DNA of 33,806 nt from NCBI GenBank assembly GCA_041481445.1, contig JBGPBV010000067.1:1-33806 (forward strand), written 5' to 3'. The stretch is from AA29 sp041481445 (GTDB taxonomy: Bacteria; Acidobacteriota; Vicinamibacteria; Fen-336). A program made the position numbers and the translations under genes. This document shows positions 8,071 through 18,299 of the stretch, piece by piece. The notes below the pieces were generated by a model. It was given only the letters and a program-made list of their open reading frames with translations, did not search any database and was not told the DNA's origin. Each line of letters begins with the position of its first letter. Positions within the stretch are counted from its first letter, which is position 1.

Positions 8071-8772
8071 ATGACGGCCCTGCTCGACTTCACGTTCGTG
8101 GTGATGTCGATCGTGATCGTCGCGCTGGCGCGGATCGGCCTCGTGCTGATCGTGCTGGCCGCTCTGGCCCTTCCCGTGATCGGGGCGATGGGGGCCTGGC
8201 CGTACCTGGTCCGGCTCTACCACCGCGCGCGGGACCACGCGTCCGTCGAGGGCCTCGACTGGCGGTCGCGCGTGTATTACGCGCCCAGCCACACCTGGCT
8301 GCGCCGCCGGCTCCGGCAGGTGACGGTCGGGGTCGACGCGCTGGTGGCGCGGCTGGTCCCCTGGGTGCGCTCGGTCTCGCTGCCCCGCCCGGGCACGGTC
8401 GTGCACCGGGGAGAGGTGGTGGCGGAGATCGCCTGGGGCGAGCGCCGCGCGCCCATCGTCTCCCCCGTCGAGGGCAGGGTGCTCCGGGTCAACGCGGCGG
8501 TCGCGCGCGACCCCGGCCTCGCCCTCCGCGATCCCTACGGCCGGGGCTGGCTCTTCACCGTGGAGCCGGCCGCGGACTGGCCGCGCGGGCTGCGGCACGG
8601 CGGGCCCGCCCGCGTGTGGTTCGCGCTGGAGGCCCAGCGCCTCTCCCGCGTCTTCGAGGAGGAGCTCGGCCTGGCCGCCGCCGACGGCGGCCACCTGCTG
8701 GCCCCGGGCCCCGGGCTCGTGAGCGACGAGCAGTGGCGGAGGCTGAGCCGCGAGTTCCTGCTCTCGGCCTGA
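8071..8772 (+). CDS. Membrane-anchored GcvH-like protein lacking the lipoyl lysine (second copy)
   Basis: A 233-residue protein. Residues 1-45 form one long or two short membrane segments, followed by a basic stretch and an H-protein-like domain: APSHTWLRR, RGEVVAEIAWGERRAPIVSP, VEGRVLRVN and RDPYGRGWLFTV. The site where lipoyl-Lys is expected is Glu124 (WGERRAP), so this copy too should not be lipoylated. The N-terminal part of the domain is more diverged than in the copy at 6990, but the two share RDPYGRGWL and the C-terminal REFLLS. AAGGAGG precedes ATG 8071. It is the last gene of the operon and converges with hemA after 10 bases; a short CGGCC-TGA-GGCCG dyad spans its stop codon. Confidence 0.82.
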   Translation: MTALLDFTFVVMSIVIVALARIGLVLIVLAALALPVIGAMGAWPYLVRLYHRARDHASVEGLDWRSRVYYAPSHTWLRRRLRQVTVGVDALVARLVPWVRSVSLPRPGTVVHRGEVVAEIAWGERRAPIVSPVEGRVLRVNAAVARDPGLALRDPYGRGWLFTVEPAADWPRGLRHGGPARVWFALEAQRLSRVFEEELGLAAADGGHLLAPGPGLVSDEQWRRLSREFLLSA

Positions 8773-8782
8773 GGCCGCGCGC

Positions 8783-10097
8783 TCAGACGAGGCCGAGCAC
8801 CCGGCGGACGAGGGTGGCCTGCCCCTCGGACTGGCCGCCGCGCGCCATCTCCTTCAGGCAGACGGTCGGACCGTGCAGGAGCTTGTTCACGATGGCGGCA
8901 GTGGCCGCGTCCAGCGCGCGCTCCTGCTCGGCGGTGAGCTCGCCCATGCGCCGGCGCGCCTTCTCGACCTCCGCCTTGCGGATCTCCTCCCCGCGCTCGC
9001 GCAGGGCGACGAGCAGGGGCACCGCGCGCCGCGCGCGCTGGGAGGCGACGTAGGCCGCCACCTCCTCCTCCACCATGGTCTCCGCCGGCGCCGCCTCGCG
9101 CCGGCGCTCGCGCATGTTCGCGTCCGCCACCGCGCGCAGGTCGTCGAGGTCGTAGAGGAACACGCTCGAGAGGCCGCGCACGCCGGGGTCCACGTCGCGC
9201 GGCACCGCGATGTCGATCAGGAACAGCGGCCGGCCGCCCCGTCCGGCCATGGCCGCCTCGACGTCCTCGCGGTGCACGACGAGGCCGGGCGCACCGGTGC
9301 TGGTGATGACGATGTCGGCCCGGCCGAGCTCCTGGCGCAGGTCCTCGAGGCCGGCCGCGCGCCCCCCGAGGGCGGCCGCCAGCTCCTCGGTGCGCGCGAA
9401 CGTGCGGCCGAGCACGGTGGCCCGGCTACCTTCCCGGACGAGCCGGATCGCGGCCAGCCGCGACATCTTCCCGGCGCCCACGATCAGGACGCGACGGCCT
9501 TGCAGGGTGGCGAAGATCTTCCGGGCCAGCTCCACCGCCACGTGCGACATCGACACGGCGTGGCGTCCGATGCCGGTGTCCGTGCGGACGCGCTTGGCCG
9601 CCGCCAGCGAGCGCTGGCGGAGCGACCCGAGCCGGCGGCCCAGGGTGCCCGCCCTCTCCGCGACCTGGTAGGCGTCCTTGAGCTGACCCAGGATCTGGGG
9701 CTCCCCGAGCACCATGGACTCGAGCCCGGCCGCCACCCGGAAGGCGTGCCGGACGGCGGCCTCGCCGGTGAGCTGGTCGAGCATGGGCACGATCGGCCCG
9801 CGCGCGGAGGCCAGGGCGCGCAGCGCGGAGGCGATCGCCTCCGCCTCCGTGGGGCCGCCGGTGGCGTAGACCTCCACCCGGTTGCACGTGGAGAGGATCA
9901 TCACCTCGGAGAGGCCGGCCTCGCGGCGCAGCCAGTCGAGGCGGGCGGGCAGGTCGTCCCTGGCGATGGCCAGGGCCTCCCGCACCGCCACCGGCGCGTT
10001 GCGGTGCGAGACGCCGACGACGACGAGCGGGAGCGGGTCCTCCTCCGCGCCCTTCGCCCCGCTCTCGTCCGTCCCGCGTCCGTCCTCCTCCTGGGGA

Positions 10098-10108
<11 letters not shown>
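8783..10108 (-). CDS. hemA: Glutamyl-tRNA reductase
   Basis: The enzyme reduces glutamyl-tRNA to glutamate-1-semialdehyde with NADPH, the first step of C5-pathway heme synthesis. Catalytic Cys75 lies in ILSTCNRVEVYA. Also visible are VVVGVSHRNAPVAVRE, GLESMVLGEPQILGQLKDAY, the NADPH-binding VLIVGAGKMSRLA and the C-terminal dimerisation helices (KLLHGPT). GTG 10108 gives 441 residues with about 25 extra N-terminal residues; GGAG lies about seven bases upstream, and no later start codon precedes the conserved core. ATG 10162 is the alternative. It overlaps the PFOR gene end by 11 bases, so the two are probably co-transcribed. Heme supply fits the cytochromes encoded in this window. Confidence 0.95.
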
Positions 10109-13682
<3,574 letters not shown>

Positions 13683-13742
13683 CTTTCCCCCTAGGGTGGA
13701 CCGCTCACCGACCGCCGGTAGCGGCCGTCCGGCAATGCCATC

Positions 13743-13759
13743 AACAATCGTCGTGCCAC
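13743..13759 (-). promoter_or_regulatory. Possible sigma-54 promoter of PFOR with variant -12 box
   Basis: On the minus strand the site reads GTGGCACGACGATTGTT. The -24 box TGGCACG is perfect and the spacing exact, but the -12 box is TTGT instead of TTGC, and that C is normally strongly conserved. Predicted start is near 13732, 50 nt before ATG 13682. Confidence 0.33.
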
Positions 13760-13848
13760 GAGGAAGGCGCGACAGGTCAGTCGTTTCGAGCGGATCCACC
13801 GAATGAATTGCGGTGCGGCGGAGGAGGGACGCGCTTCTTGCGGCGGGA

Positions 13849-15207
13849 TCAGACGAGCGCGAGGGCCCGGTTGAAGTGATCCACGAGCACGTCCGTGCCC
13901 TCGAGGCCCACGGAGAGACGCACCAACCCGGGGGTGATGCCGCGGGAGAGCCGTGCCGCCTCCGGCACGCCCGCGTGCGTCATCGAGGCGGGGTGCTCGA
14001 TGAGGGTGATCGCGGACCCCAGGCTGACCGCCAGCTCCATGGGCGTGTCCCGGCGGGCGAAGTAGTCCATGAGCGGCTTCGCCGCCTCCCGGCCCCCCGC
14101 CAGCTCGAAGGCGATGAGCGAGCCGCCGAGCCGCATCTGCTCCCGCACCAGCTCGTGCTGCGGGAAGTCCTCGAACCCGGGATAGTGGACGCGGGACAGC
14201 TTCGGGTGGCGGCGCAGGACGGCGGCCAGGCGCGCCGCCGTCGCGCATTGCGCGTCCACCCGGAGGGCCAGGTCCTGGAGGCAGAGGGAGTTCAGCCACG
14301 ACTCGAAGGGCGAGGGGCTGGGCCCGAGGTCGCGGTACCAGGCGAACATCTCGGAGCGCATGAACCGGAAGGGACCGAGGACGGCGCCGGCGACGGAGGC
14401 CGAATGCCCGTTGATGAACTTGGTGAGCGAGTGCACGACGAAGTCGGCGCCGAGCCGGAAGGGCTGCTGGAGGTACGGAGAGCAGAAGGTGTTGTCCACG
14501 ATCAGCGGGATCCCCCGCGCCTCCGTCAGCCAGGAGATGCGCCGGATGTCGGCCACGCGCAGCGTGGGGTTCTCCGGCGACTCGAGGAGCACGGCGGCCA
14601 CGTCCGGCCGGAACTCGAGGGCCTGCTCGACCGCGGCCAGGTCGGAGGTGTCGCAGAAGACGGCCTCCACCCCGAACTTGCCGAGCGAGCGGGCGAAGCT
14701 GTCCGTGCTCCCGTAGACGTTGCCGAGCAGCACGGCGTCCCCCTGGCGCAGCAGCGACAAGAGGAGCGTGCTGATGGCGGCCATCCCCGACGAGAAGATC
14801 AGGGAGCCGACCGTCGGCTCCCTCTCGTCCGCGGCCAGGGCCTTCTCCACGACGTGGTGGGCCTCGAGCTGCAGCATGACCCGCTCGAGGTACTCGGTCG
14901 TGGGGTTGCCCAGTCGCGTGTACACGCGGGCGTAGGGGCGCTCGCCGGCGGAGGTGAGGCCGGCGAAGCGGCGCGCGCCGTCCTCGGCGCTCCGGAAGGC
15001 GAAGTTCGACCGCTGGTGGATCGCGGGCAGCCCGGTGCCCACGCAGATCGCGCGGAAGACGTCCGCGTCGAGCTGGGGCTCGGGATCACGGACCCAGAGC
15101 GACTTGCGGTCGAGCCACCACTCCCACCAGGCCCACCGCTGCAACCCGTGCCGGCCTCCTCGCGTCGTGATCCGGGGCGCGACGTCCGTCTCGATGAAGG
15201 CGCTCAC
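13849..15207 (-). CDS. Cys/Met-metabolism PLP enzyme (C-S lyase or sulfhydrylase type)
   Basis: A 452-residue fold-type I PLP enzyme. Landmarks are RVYTRLGNPTTEYLE, SSGMAAISTLLLSLL, VDNTFCSPYLQQP and the PLP-binding lysine K263 in HSLTKFINGHSA. The family includes cystathionine gamma-synthase and beta-lyase, methionine gamma-lyase and O-acetylhomoserine sulfhydrylase; I cannot choose between them. About 60 residues precede the usual start of the family, including a Trp-rich stretch (QRWAWWEWWLDRKSLW). GTG 15207 is preferred over GTG 15210 because GAGGAG then lies six bases upstream. It starts 10 bases after the LuxR-type gene and is presumably controlled with it. Tryptophanase, another PLP lyase, is divergent beyond the LuxR gene, suggesting a catabolic role here. 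Confidence 0.85.
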   Translation of the reverse strand: MSAFIETDVAPRITTRGGRHGLQRWAWWEWWLDRKSLWVRDPEPQLDADVFRAICVGTGLPAIHQRSNFAFRSAEDGARRFAGLTSAGERPYARVYTRLGNPTTEYLERVMLQLEAHHVVEKALAADEREPTVGSLIFSSGMAAISTLLLSLLRQGDAVLLGNVYGSTDSFARSLGKFGVEAVFCDTSDLAAVEQALEFRPDVAAVLLESPENPTLRVADIRRISWLTEARGIPLIVDNTFCSPYLQQPFRLGADFVVHSLTKFINGHSASVAGAVLGPFRFMRSEMFAWYRDLGPSPSPFESWLNSLCLQDLALRVDAQCATAARLAAVLRRHPKLSRVHYPGFEDFPQHELVREQMRLGGSLIAFELAGGREAAKPLMDYFARRDTPMELAVSLGSAITLIEHPASMTHAGVPEAARLSRGITPGLVRLSVGLEGTDVLVDHFNRALALV

Positions 15208-15217
15208 CACCGTCTCC

Positions 15218-15997
15218 TCAGTCCCGGCCCGGCTCGTCCTTCGGCCCGACCCACCCGTTCCGGTAGGCGAGCGAGACCGCTTCGAGCTTGGAGTGCACGC
15301 CGAGCTTCTCGAGGGTGTTGTGGATGTGGTTGCGCACGGTGGCCAGGCTCAGGTCCAGGCGCTTCGCGATGTCCTTGTTCTGCAGGCCGGCGGCCATCCA
15401 GCGCAGGATCTCGCGCTCGCGCGGAGTGAGGGAGCCGGCGCCGCCGTTGCCGGCCGCGGTGGCCTCGGCCGCCGGCGCAGGCGGGGCGAGGGCGGGGGAG
15501 GCCGCGGGGACGTAGCGCTCCAGCGCCCGGACCAGCCGCGCGCGCTCGTCCACGGGGTGGAGAATGTGCACGAGCGTGAAGAGGTCGGCACGCGGCCCGG
15601 GCAACCGCACGATCGTCACGTGGATGGTGGGGGGCTCGCCGCCATGGCCGTTCACGGGCAGGCGCAGCTCGAACGCCCCCGGCGCCTCCCCGGATCGGCT
15701 CATGGCGGCGAGCGGACAGTTCGCATAGCAGAACCGGTTGCCGAACACGTCACGGCCACCCATCACCTCGTAACAGTGACGGCCCATGGCCTCCTCGGCT
15801 CGCCGGCCGAGCAGGGCGGCCGCACCCTGGTTCCAGAAGACGACGCGCTCGCGGCTGTCCGTGGCGAACGCGGCGGGGTCGCCGGAGGCGAGCACGTCGA
15901 GCAGCTCCGGGGAATGCCGTCCCAGAGCCGCGATGAAACCCTCGTCCACGGCCGACGACGCGGCCGGGGCGAGGCGGATACTTTCGACCTTTCCCAT
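15218..15997 (-). CDS. PAS-LuxR family transcriptional regulator
   Basis: A 259-residue protein. A PAS-like sensor domain (about 20-150) contains FWNQGAAALLGRRAEEAMG and a Cys pair in FGNRFCYANCPLAAM. An Ala/Pro-rich linker follows, then a C-terminal LuxR/NarL helix-turn-helix (LTPREREILRWMAAG, NKDIAKRLDLSLATVRNHI). There is no receiver domain, so the signal is sensed directly; the two Cys could report redox state or hold a metal (inference). ATG 15997 has AGGAGG 11 bases upstream; GTG 16009 would overlap that ribosome site and was rejected. A sigma-54-type site at 16027-16043 predicts a start near 16016, just before the ribosome site. It is followed by the PLP enzyme and is divergent from tryptophanase, its likely targets. 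Confidence 0.88.
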   Translation of the reverse strand: MGKVESIRLAPAASSAVDEGFIAALGRHSPELLDVLASGDPAAFATDSRERVVFWNQGAAALLGRRAEEAMGRHCYEVMGGRDVFGNRFCYANCPLAAMSRSGEAPGAFELRLPVNGHGGEPPTIHVTIVRLPGPRADLFTLVHILHPVDERARLVRALERYVPAASPALAPPAPAAEATAAGNGGAGSLTPREREILRWMAAGLQNKDIAKRLDLSLATVRNHIHNTLEKLGVHSKLEAVSLAYRNGWVGPKDEPGRD

Positions 15998-16026
15998 GGC
16001 GCTCGCCACCTCCTGGCGCGCACAAG

Positions 16027-16043
16027 AGCAAACCGGATGCCGC
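16027..16043 (-). promoter_or_regulatory. Sigma-54-type promoter of the PAS-LuxR gene
   Basis: On the minus strand the site reads GCGGCATCCGGTTTGCT. GGCA at -24 and TTTGCT at -12 have exact spacing (GG 16041-16040, GC 16029-16028). The T before GG is C. Predicted start near 16016 leaves a 19-nt leader that just includes the AGGAGG at 16014-16009. Confidence 0.5.
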
Positions 16044-16181
16044 CGCCGCGCGGAGCCTAACCTGCTGATGGAGCGCAGGCGTCGTCGCGCGTATTCGCGG
16101 GCTTGGGCGCAGAGTTTTCTCCCGCACGGACGGTCGGGCGCATTTGCCGCGCTGCGAAGGCGAGACCGCGGTGGGAGCTCG

Positions 16182-16195
16182 CCGGCTTCGGCCGG
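16182..16195. other. CCGGC-TTCG-GCCGG dyad in the tnaA/luxR-type intergenic region
   Basis: A 5-bp stem closes a TTCG loop, a C(UUCG)G tetraloop if transcribed, directly followed by the palindrome TTCGAA (16196-16201). It sits between the two divergent sigma-54-type promoters and upstream of both predicted starts, so a protein site is as likely as an RNA hairpin. Nothing else was recognised in the remaining intergenic bases between 15998 and 16259. Confidence 0.3.
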
Positions 16196-16224
16196 TTCGA
16201 ACGCGGTGGAGCGCCCCCGCGCCG

Positions 16225-16241
16225 GCGGCTCGCCGATTGCA
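16225..16241 (+). promoter_or_regulatory. Possible sigma-54 promoter of tryptophanase
   Basis: GCGGCTCGCCGATTGCA has GGC at -24 and a perfect TTGCA at -12 with exact spacing (GG 16227-16228, GC 16239-16240). The predicted start, about 16252, leaves only 8 nt before ATG 16260, so the leader would be almost absent. That weakens the call. Confidence 0.42.
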
Positions 16242-16259
16242 CGTCCAGAGCGCGGTCCG

Positions 16260-17669
16260 ATGCAGACCAGGATCGAGCCCTACCGCGTCAAGGCCGTCGA
16301 ACCCATCCCGTTCACCACGGCGGAGGAGCGGGTCCGGGCGCTCGAAGCCGCGGGCTGGAACCTCTTCCGGGTGCCGGCACGCCTGGTCACGATCGACCTG
16401 CTCACGGACAGCGGCGTGGCCGCGATGAGCGCGCGCCAGTGGGGCGCCCTCCTGCAGGGGGACGAGAGCTACGCGGGGGCGGAGAGCTTCGAGCGCTTCC
16501 GGGAGGTGGTCGGCCGGCTGACCGGGATGCCCCACGTCATCCCCACGCACCAGGGCCGCGCCGCCGAGCGCCTGCTCTTCGAGGCGATGCTGGCTCCGGG
16601 GGACGTCGTGCTCGGCAACACCCACTTCGACACCACGCGCGCGAACATCGAGCGGGTGGGGGCGCAGGCGGTGGACCTGCCGGTGAGCGCGGCCGCCACG
16701 CCGATGGTCGCCCTGCCGTTCAAGGGCAACCTCGACATCGGCGCGCTGGCGGCCCGGCTCACCTCCCCCTCCGAGCGCCCGCCCCGGCTCGTGATCGTGA
16801 CCGTCACCTCCAACACCACCGGCGGCCAGCCCGTGTCCATCGAGAACCTGCGGGCGGTGCGGTCGCTCTGCCAGGACCACGGCGTGCCCCTGTTCCTGGA
16901 CGCGGCGCGGTTCGCGGAGAACGCCTGGCTCGTGCGCGAGCGGGAGCCGGAATGCCGTGGCCTGGCCCCGGAGCGCATCGCACGCCTGATGTTCGCCCTC
17001 GCCGACGGCTGCCTCATGAGCGCCAAGAAGGACGGCCTTGCCCACATCGGCGGCTTCCTGGCCCTCCGCGACGACGCGCTGGCCGAGAAGGTGCGCCGTT
17101 CGATGGTCGTCACCGAGGGGTTCCCCACCTACGGGGGCCTGGCCGGCCGCGACCTCGACGCGATCGCCGTCGGCCTCCAGGAGGTGCTGGAGCCCTCGTA
17201 CCTGGCCGACCGCATCCGCCAGGTGCGCGCGCTCGGCGACGCGCTCCATGCCGCGGGCGTGCCCACCGTGCGCCCGCCCGGCGGCCACGCGGTGTACGTG
17301 GACGCGCGGGCCTTCGCGCCCCACCTCGACCCCCTCGACTTTCCCGGCCAGGCCATCGCCTGCGCCCTCTACCTCCGGGCCGGCGTCCGCGTCTGCGAGG
17401 TGGGCCAGCTCATGCGCGGGAAGCGCGGCCCGGACGGGCGCGAGATGCCGGTGGACGTGGACCTCGTCCGGCTCGCCGTCCCGCGGCGGGTCTACACGAG
17501 CCGGCAGCTCGAATACGTGGCGGAGGCGGTGATCGAGCTGTACCACGACCGCCGGACGCTGCGTCCGCTCGAGATCGTGGAGGAGCCGGACGCGCTGCGG
17601 CATTTCGGCGGACGCCTGGCCCCGAGGCCGGTGCCCGCCTCCCGTCCGGGTCCGCTCGTCACGGCCTGA
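16260..17669 (+). CDS. tnaA: Tryptophanase (tryptophan indole-lyase)
   Basis: A 469-residue PLP enzyme that splits tryptophan to indole, pyruvate and ammonia. The whole chain follows the tryptophanase/tyrosine phenol-lyase pattern: FIDLLTDSG-like LVTIDLLTDSGVAAM, IPTHQGRAAERLL, TSNTTGGQPVS, DAARFAENA, the PLP lysine in MSAKKDG (K257) and EGFPTYGGLAGRDL. Two places favour tryptophanase over tyrosine phenol-lyase: the residue matching TPL Arg381 is Val381 (VCEVG), and the C-terminal pair is His448-Phe (LRHFGG) rather than Phe-Phe. ATG 16260 gives the family length but has no clear ribosome site. No tnaC-like leader peptide or tryptophan permease is visible nearby. The 3' end overlaps the convergent CoA-binding gene by 11 bases. 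Confidence 0.9.
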   Translation: MQTRIEPYRVKAVEPIPFTTAEERVRALEAAGWNLFRVPARLVTIDLLTDSGVAAMSARQWGALLQGDESYAGAESFERFREVVGRLTGMPHVIPTHQGRAAERLLFEAMLAPGDVVLGNTHFDTTRANIERVGAQAVDLPVSAAATPMVALPFKGNLDIGALAARLTSPSERPPRLVIVTVTSNTTGGQPVSIENLRAVRSLCQDHGVPLFLDAARFAENAWLVREREPECRGLAPERIARLMFALADGCLMSAKKDGLAHIGGFLALRDDALAEKVRRSMVVTEGFPTYGGLAGRDLDAIAVGLQEVLEPSYLADRIRQVRALGDALHAAGVPTVRPPGGHAVYVDARAFAPHLDPLDFPGQAIACALYLRAGVRVCEVGQLMRGKRGPDGREMPVDVDLVRLAVPRRVYTSRQLEYVAEAVIELYHDRRTLRPLEIVEEPDALRHFGGRLAPRPVPASRPGPLVTA

Positions 17670-18159
17670 GGGCGGCGGAGCTGGCGGCGACGGCCCCGCG
17701 GCGGGACAGGCGCTCGCGGCACCACCGGTGCGCGCGGTGCACCCAGGCCGCCGGCGGCAGGTACATGAAGGGGCAGACGCCTTCCACGACCTCGATGCCG
17801 TTCGCGCGGCAGAAGTCGATGGCGGCGGGGCTGGCCGCTCCCACTCCCGCTCCCCGGTGCATCCAGACGCGGGGGATGCCGGCGGCGGCGCAGTCCTTCA
17901 CCACCTCGGTGGTGATGGCGGGGGGCGTGAGCAGCAGCGCCGCTTCCACCGGCGGGTCGATGTCCCGCAGGCCCCGTTCGAAGCGCACCCCGTCCACGTC
18001 CGCACCGCCGAGCGGGTTCACCGGGACCGCGTCGTAGCCCCGGCGGACGAGCTCGCCGAAGACGGCCCGGCTGAAGTGGCGCCGGTCGCGCGAGACGCCC
18101 ACGACCGCGATGCGCCGCTTCGAGAGGAAGTCCTGGACCCCCGCTGCGCTCCGGCCCAT
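17659..18159 (-). CDS. CoA-binding domain protein (YccU-like)
   Basis: A 166-residue protein made of a single Rossmann-like CoA-binding domain. Landmarks are RRIAVVGVSRDRRHFSRAVF, RRGYDAVPVNPLG, EAALLLTPPAITTEVVKDCA and the C-terminal VVEGVCPFMYLPP. Proteins of this type resemble the N-terminal part of ADP-forming acyl-CoA synthetases but have no known reaction alone. It is soluble and cytoplasmic. ATG 18159 has a strong AGGAGG six bases upstream. It is convergent with tryptophanase and divergent from the transketolase-like gene. Function beyond nucleotide or CoA binding is unknown. Confidence 0.88.
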   Translation of the reverse strand: MGRSAAGVQDFLSKRRIAVVGVSRDRRHFSRAVFGELVRRGYDAVPVNPLGGADVDGVRFERGLRDIDPPVEAALLLTPPAITTEVVKDCAAAGIPRVWMHRGAGVGAASPAAIDFCRANGIEVVEGVCPFMYLPPAAWVHRAHRWCRERLSRRGAVAASSAALRP

Positions 18160-18299
18160 GTCGCACCTCCTGCACTGGACTCTAGGCGTGGACCCCGGGC
18201 CGCGCCTGATGCACGTGGATCATCGGAACCATCCCGGGGACGCGGCGGACGCGCGCATAGTGGACACTCGCCGGATCCCGCCGGCGGTCGGGAGGCGCC

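Noticed and set aside
5679..8093. 804-codon minus-strand open frame across the redox operon
   Set aside because: It runs against five well-supported genes with ribosome sites, and its composition is that of an antisense frame.
6990..8772. Functional lipoyl carrier (glycine cleavage H protein or LbpA)
   Set aside because: Neither protein has Lys at the lipoylation site, and no gcvT, gcvP, sHdr or lipoate ligase gene is nearby.
15998..16009. GTG 16009 as start of the PAS-LuxR gene
   Set aside because: The codon overlaps the AGGAGG ribosome site. ATG 15997 has a usable spacer.
16260..17669. Tyrosine phenol-lyase instead of tryptophanase
   Set aside because: The residue matching the substrate-binding Arg of tyrosine phenol-lyase is Val381, and the C-terminal pair is His-Phe, as in tryptophanase.
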